A stretch of DNA of 11,450 nucleotides from the NCBI GenBank assembly GCA_030743445.1, contig JASLSL010000249.1, positions 1-11,450 on the forward strand. The letters are read 5' to 3'. Within the stretch, counting starts at the first letter, position 1. Each line of letters starts with the position of its first letter. This DNA comes from Alphaproteobacteria bacterium. GTDB taxonomy: Bacteria > Pseudomonadota > Alphaproteobacteria > UBA8366. Below, piece after piece: positions 5,657-11,450 of this stretch. The position numbers and the translations under genes were made by a program. The notes below the pieces were generated by a model. It was not told the DNA's origin, did not search any database, and was given only the letters and a program-made list of their open reading frames with translations.

Positions 5657-6960
5657 GCGGCATCCTCCGACTCGGCATTCGACCCGGGCTTGGCCCCGGA
5701 CTTGGCCCCGAGGCGCGCGCGCGCCAGCGCCTTGCCCTCGTCGACCGCGGGCTGGTCGAACGGGTTCACGCCTAGCAAGTCGGCGGCGAGGATGGTCTCC
5801 AGCATGAAATGCATCATCACGGCGCCGAGGCTGCGCTCGTCGACGGCGTCGAGCGTGATCCGTCGCACCGGCCGGCCGTTGCGCGCCAGCGTCTCCGCCG
5901 TCGCCTCGGCCATCGCGTCCAAGAGATCGCCGAGCGCATGCCCACCGAGATAGGCGAGCTCGGGATCGCCGGCAAGCGTGGGGTCGATCCGCCGACCGGC
6001 GCCGGCCGAGGGTCCGGTCATCAGCGTGAACATCTTGTCCCCCGGCCCGTCGAGGTAGAGTTGCAGCTGGCTGTGCTGGTCGACCGCCCCCATCGCCGGG
6101 ACCGGCGTCGTGCCTTCGCCCGACTTGCCGAGGCTCTCGGCCCAGAGCTGGCGGTGCCAGAGCGCGAAATCGGCGAGACGGTCGATATAGGGCATGAGGA
6201 CAGTGATCGTCGCCCCCGCGTGCCGCGCCAGCGCGATCGAAAGCGCCGCCCCCACGGCGGGCGGGCTGTCCGCCGGCACCGCGGCGCCGAGAGCGGCCTC
6301 CAGGGCTTCGGCGGCGCCTTGGCGCAGCAGAGCGACGTCGACCCCGGCGATCGCCGCCGGCAGCCCTCCGACGACCGAGAGCGCCGAATAGCGCCCGCCG
6401 ATCCCCGGGTCGTGGTCGATCACCGGCACCTCGTGCGTGGCCGCGAGGCGGCGGAGCGGACTGTCGCCCGGATCGCCGATCGCGACCATGCGGTCCGCGG
6501 GCTTGCCCTCGAGCCAATCGAGCACGACCAGGGCCTGCGCCATGGTCTCGAGAGTCGAGCCGGACTTGGAGATCGCGATGACGCCGGTCCTGGCGGGATC
6601 GGCGCCGGCGAGCACCACCTCAAATCCGTCCGGATCGACGTTCTCGATGAAATGGAGGTCGGGACCATCGCTGCCGAGCGCCGCGAGCGTCCGCCCGCCG
6701 AGGCTGGAGCCGCCGGTGCCGAGCACCAGCACGTCGTCGAAGGACTTGCGAAAGCGCTCGGCGATCTGCGCAATCGCCGCGAGGTCATCGGTCCGCGCCG
6801 GCAGGGCCAGGAGCGGCAGGCTTCCCGCGTCGCGATTCCGGCAGAGACCGTCGAGCGCCCTCGCCGCCTCGGCCAGGGTCGTCTCGAAGGCGGCGCGGTC
6901 GAGCCCGCCCTCGCCGATAGCGTCGCTGAAACAAGTCTCGATGAGCTGCCGATATGGCAT
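5653..6960 (-). CDS. pgi: Glucose-6-phosphate isomerase
   Basis: The protein has 435 residues from the ATG at 6960; a TTG at 6972, preceded by GGAAG, would add four. It interconverts glucose 6-phosphate and fructose 6-phosphate in the cytoplasm. Visible features are GTGGSSLGGR (81-90) and SKSGST (131-136), the phosphate-binding SIS-fold loops; GIGGRYS; WAESLGKSGEGTTP with the likely catalytic Glu275; VDQHSQ with His296; and NPFDQPAVDEGK with Lys410 near the end. It is about 110 residues shorter than the E. coli enzyme, as in the compact bacterial PGI forms. The C-terminus ends in a low-complexity Lys/Ser/Ala tail. It overlaps mutL by ATGA. A 129-nt gap holding a palindromic repeat separates it from the M16 genes upstream, so it may have its own promoter. 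Confidence 0.95.
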   Translation of the reverse strand: MPYRQLIETCFSDAIGEGGLDRAAFETTLAEAARALDGLCRNRDAGSLPLLALPARTDDLAAIAQIAERFRKSFDDVLVLGTGGSSLGGRTLAALGSDGPDLHFIENVDPDGFEVVLAGADPARTGVIAISKSGSTLETMAQALVVLDWLEGKPADRMVAIGDPGDSPLRRLAATHEVPVIDHDPGIGGRYSALSVVGGLPAAIAGVDVALLRQGAAEALEAALGAAVPADSPPAVGAALSIALARHAGATITVLMPYIDRLADFALWHRQLWAESLGKSGEGTTPVPAMGAVDQHSQLQLYLDGPGDKMFTLMTGPSAGAGRRIDPTLAGDPELAYLGGHALGDLLDAMAEATAETLARNGRPVRRITLDAVDERSLGAVMMHFMLETILAADLLGVNPFDQPAVDEGKALARARLGAKSGAKPGSNAESEDAA

Positions 6961-7022
6961 GAAACCCGCCAATTGTCGCTTCCGGTTCTCGCGTGCGCAG
7001 CTTAGCAGAACGGGCCTCGTCC

Positions 7023-7066
7023 TTCGACAAGGCGAGGCATGAGGCCCTCATGTCGAGCCTGTCGAA
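7023..7066. repeat. Nested palindromic intergenic repeat
   Basis: The outer arms TTCGACA (7023-7029) and TGTCGAA (7060-7066) are perfect, and AGGC/GCC continues them with a bulge. Inside, CATGA (7038-7042) pairs with TCATG (7048-7052) over a 5-nt loop. This TTCGACAAGG...TGTCGAA form resembles common dispersed REP-like palindromes of GC-rich proteobacteria. It lies between the second M16 stop and the pgi start and could stabilise or attenuate the transcript. Confidence 0.6.
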
Positions 7067-7089
7067 ACACGAGTGCCGAATTTCGCCTC

Positions 7090-8475
7090 TCAGATCTTCG
7101 GCGCCCTCGCCGTCGCCTTGACGCTCTTGGGCTTGCCAACGACGACGACGGTCAGGCCCTTCGGGTCCAATAGCTTCTTCGCGACCCGGGCAACGTCGTC
7201 GCGGGTCACCGCGCCGATCAAGCCCGCGCGGCGGTCGATGTAGTCGATCGCGAGGTCGTGGTACTGCATCGCGACGAGCAAGCGCGCGATACGGTCGGTG
7301 CTGCTGAGGCGCAACGGGAACGACCCCGTGAGGTAGGTCTTGGCGTCTTCGAGCTCCTCCTCGTCGATACCGTCGTCGCGCATCTTTTCCCACTCGGCGC
7401 GGATCAATTTCAACGACTCGGCAACATTGGCGTTGGCGGTGCCTGCGCCGCCGCCGATCGTCGCCGCCAGGCGCATCGGGTTGAGGTAGCTCGCGACCGA
7501 ATAGGCGAGGCCGCGTTTCTCGCGCACTTCCGAATAGAGCCGCGAGGAGAATCCGCCACCACCGAGCACGTAGTTCATGACGTAGGCGGCGTAGTAGTCG
7601 GGGTCGTCGCGGAACACGCCCGGCTGGCCGAACACGATGGTGCTCTGCGGCACATCCTTCTCGATCACGAAGGTCTCGCCGCCGGCTGCCATCTCCGCCT
7701 TGGGCAATTCCTTGAAGTCGCTCCTTTCGGGCAGCGCGCCGAATGCCTCATCCAGGATCGGTTTCAGGTCGTCCGGCGTGAGGTCGCCGACGACGCCGAC
7801 GATCAACTGGTCGCGCGCGAACCGGCCCCCGACGAAGGCCTTGAGGTCGTCGGCGGTGACCGCCTTCACCGACCCGGACGTTCCCTCGGCGGGTCTCGAA
7901 TAGGGATGTGGCGCGTAGACCGCCGTGCTCCAGGTCCGCCCGGCGATGAAATTAGGATCGGTCGACTGGCGGACAATGCCCGAGAGCACCTGGAGGCGCA
8001 CCCGCTCGACCGGCGCGGCATCGAAGCGCGGCGCGGTCAGCGCCAGCGCCAGCAGCTTCACAGCCTCGCCGCGGTTGCGGTTGAGGGTCTTCAGGCTGCC
8101 GCGGAAGGTGTCGCGCCCGACGCTGAAACCGAGTCGGATCGAGAGATCCTCGAGCTTGGCCTGGAACGCCTGGCTCTTGATCTCGCCGGCGCCCTCGTCG
8201 AGCAGGCCGGAGACCAGATTGGCGAGACCCTCCTTGCCCTTCGGGTCGTGCGCCGCGCCACCGCGGAACGAGAACTCGATCGCGGTTATCGGGACGGTGT
8301 GGTCGCGGACCAGCCACGCCTCGATCCCGCCGGGGCTTACCACCCGCTCGACCTTGACGCTGTAGCCCTTGCCCGGCCCGTCGTCGGACGATCCGAACAA
8401 CAGGTAGACGAGCCCGACCACAACCACGAGCACGACAACGCCGCCCAACCATCTGGAACGCATGAATTCGGTCAT
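7090..8475 (-). CDS. M16-family protein without zinc motif (non-catalytic partner)
   Basis: The protein has 461 residues from the ATG at 8475, preceded by GGAAGG at about 8 nt; a second ATG at 8463 would shorten it by four. Residues 9-27 are a hydrophobic segment without an obvious cleavage site, so the protein is probably membrane-anchored with its bulk in the periplasm. The fold is M16: IEAWLVRDHTVP, FRGGAAHDP, GLANLVSGLLDEG, and the C-terminal half with LGGGGFSSRLYSEVREKRGLAYSV (about 304-327). Where the partner has HFLEH this protein has N-L-V-S-G (86-90), so both zinc His and the catalytic Glu are absent. The SRLY...RGLAYS segment is kept, as in the substrate-binding subunit of two-chain M16B proteases. 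It starts 19 nt after the catalytic partner's stop. The M16 assignment is firm; inactivity is inferred from the missing residues. Confidence 0.93.
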   Translation of the reverse strand: MTEFMRSRWLGGVVVLVVVVGLVYLLFGSSDDGPGKGYSVKVERVVSPGGIEAWLVRDHTVPITAIEFSFRGGAAHDPKGKEGLANLVSGLLDEGAGEIKSQAFQAKLEDLSIRLGFSVGRDTFRGSLKTLNRNRGEAVKLLALALTAPRFDAAPVERVRLQVLSGIVRQSTDPNFIAGRTWSTAVYAPHPYSRPAEGTSGSVKAVTADDLKAFVGGRFARDQLIVGVVGDLTPDDLKPILDEAFGALPERSDFKELPKAEMAAGGETFVIEKDVPQSTIVFGQPGVFRDDPDYYAAYVMNYVLGGGGFSSRLYSEVREKRGLAYSVASYLNPMRLAATIGGGAGTANANVAESLKLIRAEWEKMRDDGIDEEELEDAKTYLTGSFPLRLSSTDRIARLLVAMQYHDLAIDYIDRRAGLIGAVTRDDVARVAKKLLDPKGLTVVVVGKPKSVKATARAPKI

Positions 8476-8494
8476 CGCGCCACCCTTCCGCCGT

Positions 8495-9841
8495 TCAGCT
8501 CGTCGGTTCCGGCAGCAGGATCGCGGTCACCGACCCCTTGACGCCGAGCACCGCCTTGGCCGCCCGGTTGACCTGCTCGACCGTGACCGCTCCGATCCGC
8601 TCGGGCCAGGATTCGATGTCCTCGATGGTCCGGCCGATCACCAGCGTCGAGCCCACGACACGCACCGGTGTCCGCAATGAATCGCGGGCATAGATCGCGG
8701 CGGCCTGCAGGCGCCGGATCGCGCGCTCGACCTCGTCCTCGGTCACACCGTGGGCCAGCAATTTCTCGATCACCGCCTCGGCGGCGCGCTCGACCGCCGC
8801 CACGTCGTTGCCGGGCCGGGGTCTGGCGAAAAACCCGAAATCGGCCGGGCCGCGCGCGCCCGGGTCGTACCAGGCGCCGGCGCTAATCGCGATCTTGTCC
8901 TCGATCACGAGCGCGCGGTAGAGCCGGCTGGTGGCGCCCCCGCCGACGATTTCGGACAGCACCTCGAGGGCGTAGACATTCTCCGTGGCGCCTTTCATAT
9001 AGCTTGGTGCTAGATACCGGCGGGTCCAGGAGGGCTCGCGCACCCGCGGATGCTTCAAGGAAATGCGCCGCTCGGTGCTTTTCGGCGGCTCCTGCCAGTC
9101 GATCCGCTTGGGCAGCTCGCGCGCCTCGAGCTTGCCGAAGTGCTCCTCCACCATCGGGCGCACCTTGGCCGCGGTGACGTCGCCCGACAGCACGATGATC
9201 GCGTTATTGGGCGCGTACCAGGTGCGATAGAACTTGGTGATGTCGTCGCGGGTCAGCGACTTGATCTCGTGCTCCCAGCCGATCACCGGCATGCGGTAGG
9301 GATGGTTGGCGTAGATCAGCGCCCGGGTCTGCTCGGCGAGCTGGGCGCGGGGATTGTTGTCGGTCCGGCCGAGGCGTTCCTCGAGCACGACCTTGCGCTC
9401 GGGCTCGATGTCCTCGTCGGTAAGGTGCAGCCCGGTCATGCGGTCGGCCTCGAGCCTGAGTAGCAGGTCGAGCCGGTCGACCGCGATCGAGTCGACGTAG
9501 CCGGTGTAGTCCTGCGAGGTGAAGGCGTTGTCGCGCCCGCCGTTGCGCGCCACCGTCTGGGAGAACTCGCCGGCCTCGAGATTGTCGGTGCCCTTGAACA
9601 TCAGATGTTCCAGAAAATGGGCGAGCCCGGATTTGCCCGGCGGCTCGTCCATCGCGCCGACCCGGTACCACATCATCAGGGTCACCACCGGCGCCCGGTG
9701 GTTGGGGATCACCACCACCTGCAGGCCGTTCTCGAGCGTGAAGGTCTCGGGGTTGAACACCGCGGCCTCGACCAGCGGCGCCGTGCCGAGCGCGAGGCCG
9801 GCAATCAGCGCAAGGCTCCGAAACCGCTCGGTCAGCGTCAT
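8495..9841 (-). CDS. M16-family zinc protease (pitrilysin-like), catalytic subunit
   Basis: The protein has 448 residues. The start ATG at 9841 has a strong AGGAGG site (9846-9851) about 4 nt upstream. Residues 1 to about 26 form a signal peptide (hydrophobic core LALIAGLALGTAPLV, then EAAV), so it should act in the periplasm. The inverted zinc motif HxxEH is His75-Phe-Leu-Glu78-His79, and the third zinc ligand lies in ERKVVLEERL (Glu154/155), at the 75-76 residue spacing typical of M16. The N-terminal domain also has NGLQVVVIPNHRAPVVT and NAFTSQDYTGY; the C-terminal domain has GGGATSRLYRALV. It degrades peptides or unfolded polypeptides, most likely as a complex with the downstream non-catalytic M16 protein. 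The natural substrate is unknown. Confidence 0.95.
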   Translation of the reverse strand: MTLTERFRSLALIAGLALGTAPLVEAAVFNPETFTLENGLQVVVIPNHRAPVVTLMMWYRVGAMDEPPGKSGLAHFLEHLMFKGTDNLEAGEFSQTVARNGGRDNAFTSQDYTGYVDSIAVDRLDLLLRLEADRMTGLHLTDEDIEPERKVVLEERLGRTDNNPRAQLAEQTRALIYANHPYRMPVIGWEHEIKSLTRDDITKFYRTWYAPNNAIIVLSGDVTAAKVRPMVEEHFGKLEARELPKRIDWQEPPKSTERRISLKHPRVREPSWTRRYLAPSYMKGATENVYALEVLSEIVGGGATSRLYRALVIEDKIAISAGAWYDPGARGPADFGFFARPRPGNDVAAVERAAEAVIEKLLAHGVTEDEVERAIRRLQAAAIYARDSLRTPVRVVGSTLVIGRTIEDIESWPERIGAVTVEQVNRAAKAVLGVKGSVTAILLPEPTS

Positions 9842-9899
9842 GACACCTCCTGGTGGATTGAAAGCGGGATCGGATGGCGCCGCCTGGCCGATCCGGCCG

Positions 9900-10457
9900 T
9901 CACTTGGCTTGTTTGGTCAGCGTGCGCCCCTCTGTCGGCGGTTTGCCGAGCGCCGCGTTGTCGCGCAGCCGCTTGGCTTCGCCCACGGGGTCGACAACCG
10001 TGTTCGCCGGCTTCTTGTCGCGCCAGAACACCAGCGTGTCGACCAGCGAGTCCTCTTCCTTCACGCGCCCGCTCTCGCGCTCGATGACGTAACGGATCTC
10101 CGAGTCCACGTTGAGGGCGCCGGCCTGCTTCAGGAACGCCTGCTCGCCAGGGGTCAGGCCGTTGGCGTCGGCCCCCTTGGGCGCGGCAACCCGGCGCCCG
10201 CCGGAAACCTTCCCGGCGTTGCCGAACAACGTCTTGCGCGCTTCCTGACGCGGCGTCACCTCGTTCGGCCGCTTGGCGCCGCGGCGTGGCGGACGCAAGC
10301 CGTAGTCCGGCGGCAGGGTCAACGGCGCGCGGCTGACGACCGCGAATTCGTCCGGTGCCACCTTGGGACCGCTGAATAGCCCGCCACCGCCGCAGCCGGA
10401 AAGCAGAAGCGCACCGGCGATAAATATGAGAGTCGCGCGAAGGACCGTTCGAAACAC
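9900..10457 (-). CDS. DUF3035 lipoprotein, BamF-like
   Basis: The protein has 185 residues. The start is GTG at 10457 with AAGAGG about 9 nt upstream; no ATG fits. A lipoprotein signal peptide ends in the lipobox LLSGC with Cys22 as the lipidated residue, followed by a Gly-rich stretch without an inner-membrane retention Asp, so outer-membrane sorting is expected. The core PDEFAVVSRAPLTLPPDYGLRPP (about 35-57) is the DUF3035 signature. To my knowledge the Caulobacter BAM-complex lipoprotein BamF belongs to this group and resembles the N-terminal part of BamC; a role in outer-membrane protein assembly is an inference from that. The rest is polar and probably partly disordered, with a charged C-terminus. 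It sits 27 nt after lspA, whose product would process it, and 58 nt before the periplasmic M16 pair. Confidence 0.87.
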   Translation of the reverse strand: MFRTVLRATLIFIAGALLLSGCGGGGLFSGPKVAPDEFAVVSRAPLTLPPDYGLRPPRRGAKRPNEVTPRQEARKTLFGNAGKVSGGRRVAAPKGADANGLTPGEQAFLKQAGALNVDSEIRYVIERESGRVKEEDSLVDTLVFWRDKKPANTVVDPVGEAKRLRDNAALGKPPTEGRTLTKQAK

Positions 10458-10484
10458 GATTTACACCTCTTGCGAACCGATATT

Positions 10485-10955
10485 CTACATGGGCTTACGG
10501 TCTTTCGCAAACAAGCCCTCGGCGAGAATCAGTACCACGCCTACGGTAATGGCGCTGTCCGCGACGTTGAATGCGGGCCAATGATAGCCCGCGACATGGA
10601 AGTCGAGAAAGTCGAAAACCGCGCGCCACACGGCCCGGTCGATGACGTTGCCGACGGCGCCGCCGATCACCATGCCGAGACCGAGCGCCAGCCACCTGCC
10701 CTCGGCGCGCCTGAGCCAAACCATGAGGACGATCGTGATGCCGACCGCGAGCAGGGACAGCAACACCGGTGTCCACATCGAGTCGTTGTCGAACAGGCCG
10801 AAGCTGACGCCGCGGTTCCAGACCATCACGATGTTGAAGAAGTCGGTCACCGGGATCGAGCGCGGCGGCGCCATCACCACCTCGAGGACCAACCATTTCG
10901 TCGCTTGATCGAGGAGGATCACGGCGGCCGCGATCCTAAGGCCGAAGCGCAGCAT
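10485..10955 (-). CDS. lspA: Lipoprotein signal peptidase (signal peptidase II)
   Basis: The protein has 156 residues from the ATG at 10955; an apparent longer frame to 11075 overlaps ileS and is rejected. It is an inner-membrane aspartyl protease that removes signal peptides from lipid-modified prolipoproteins. It has four hydrophobic spans and the conserved blocks DQATKWLV (16-23), WNRGVSFGLF (46-55), GGAVGNVIDR with catalytic Asp106, AVFDFLDF, and PAFNVADSAI with catalytic Asp133. Length is normal for the family. It starts 11 nt after the ileS stop, and an AAGG site overlaps that stop, so expression is probably coupled to ileS, an arrangement widely seen in bacteria. Confidence 0.97.
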   Translation of the reverse strand: MLRFGLRIAAAVILLDQATKWLVLEVVMAPPRSIPVTDFFNIVMVWNRGVSFGLFDNDSMWTPVLLSLLAVGITIVLMVWLRRAEGRWLALGLGMVIGGAVGNVIDRAVWRAVFDFLDFHVAGYHWPAFNVADSAITVGVVLILAEGLFAKDRKPM

Positions 10956-10966
10956 CGCCCGGCGCC

Positions 10967-11450
10967 TTATACTAACTCGCTCAACCCGCGCACCGCGTCG
11001 GCGCAGCGGCCGCAGGTGCCCGGTAGCTCGCTGTCTTCGCCGACCTCGGGCAGCACCCGCCAGCAGCGCTCGCACTTCTCACCCGCGGCCTGTTTCGGTA
11101 CGACGCCGATGCCGGCGACGTCGTCGAGCACGAAGGCGCCCTTCGGCGCCGCGCCCTCGATCATCGTCGCGTCCGAGGTGATAGCGATCTCGGCGAGATC
11201 GATGCCGTCGAGCGCCGCGGCGTCCGCTTGGGTGACGTAGACCTCGGGGGCGGCCTGTAGGCTCGAGCCGAGGCGCTTCTCGCCGCGCTCGATCTCGATG
11301 GCGCCGGTGACGACGCGCCGGACCCGGCGGATCCGTGCCCATTTGGCGGCGAGATCGTCGTCGCGCCAACCCGCCGGAACCTCGGGGAAGGTGCGCAAGT
11401 GGACGCTCTCGCCATCCGCCGGATTGCGCACCAACCAGGCTTCCTCGGCG
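10967..11450 (-). CDS. ileS: Isoleucyl-tRNA synthetase, C-terminal end (partial)
   Basis: About 161 C-terminal residues are present; the gene continues past the right edge. The enzyme charges tRNA-Ile. The visible part starts in the anticodon-binding domain with AEEAWLVRNP...ESVHLRTFPEVPAGW, followed by helices LAAKWARIRRVRRVVTGAIEIER and IGSSL-like EKRLGSSLQAAPEVYV. It ends in the C-terminal zinc-binding module with two Cys pairs, KCERCWR and TCGRC, typical of the bacterial (not eukaryote-like) IleS form that is sensitive to mupirocin. Class assignment from the C-terminus alone is good but the catalytic domain is not visible. It is the most upstream gene of the minus-strand run seen here. 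Confidence 0.95.
   Translation of the reverse strand, partial: AEEAWLVRNPADGESVHLRTFPEVPAGWRDDDLAAKWARIRRVRRVVTGAIEIERGEKRLGSSLQAAPEVYVTQADAAALDGIDLAEIAITSDATMIEGAAPKGAFVLDDVAGIGVVPKQAAGEKCERCWRVLPEVGEDSELPGTCGRCADAVRGLSELV

Noticed and set aside
4805..5953. Long plus-strand open frames antisense to mutL and pgi, including 5809-7005
   Set aside because: They are antisense frames expected in GC-rich coding DNA. Their products are Arg/Gly/Ala/Asp-rich with no family pattern.
5657..6517. Apparent N-terminal extension of MutL reaching into pgi
   Set aside because: The MutL ATPase domain begins at MTIRRLPETV at 5656 with a GGAGG site. The upstream in-frame sequence is a shadow of pgi.
10956..11075. 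Longer lspA start within ileS
   Set aside because: The added 40 residues are Arg-rich and antigenic to no LspA pattern. The protein's normal start is MLRFGLRIAA at 10955.

Overview
The window looks like chromosome of a GC-rich alphaproteobacterium, probably Rhodospirillales-like. The right three quarters (about 2689-11450) is close to two-thirds G+C or higher and carries a minus-strand run of conserved genes in an order I associate with that class: ileS (C-terminal end only), lspA, a DUF3035/BamF-like lipoprotein, two tandem M16 metalloprotease-family proteins, pgi, mutL and an MFS exporter. Assignment to a lineage is inference from gene order, composition and the nicking-type MutL; no rRNA or tRNA is present to confirm it.

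Right to left along the minus strand: ileS ends 11 nt before lspA. The DUF3035 lipoprotein follows 27 nt later, which places a lipoprotein directly beside the peptidase that processes lipoproteins. Next come an M16 protein with an intact HxxEH zinc site and a second M16 protein lacking that motif. They are 19 nt apart and very probably form a periplasmic catalytic/non-catalytic pair. A palindromic intergenic repeat (7023-7066) separates this block from pgi. pgi and mutL overlap by ATGA, and an MFS drug-exporter-like gene starts 28 nt after mutL.

The left quarter (1-2688) is different. It holds a divergent pair: a truncated RidA-family gene (minus strand, running off the left edge, about half G+C) and a plus-strand gene for an AsaB/CmcJ/NvfI-type Fe(II)/2-oxoglutarate oxygenase-like protein with a long N-terminal extension. 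Convergent to the oxygenase is a small GTG-start secreted or anchored protein resembling DUF995. This block is flanked by two clusters of about 24-nt imperfect palindromes of the GTCCGCT...AGCGGAC type (349-418 and 2503-2613), plus another inverted repeat next to the MFS stop codon. It reads as an accessory segment placed beside the end of the mutL-MFS operon.

The most interesting point is the oxygenase-like gene, whose best-known relatives act in fungal and actinobacterial secondary metabolism, beside a RidA-type gene and bracketed by dispersed palindromes. I see no CRISPR array, integrase, transposase, tRNA or rRNA.
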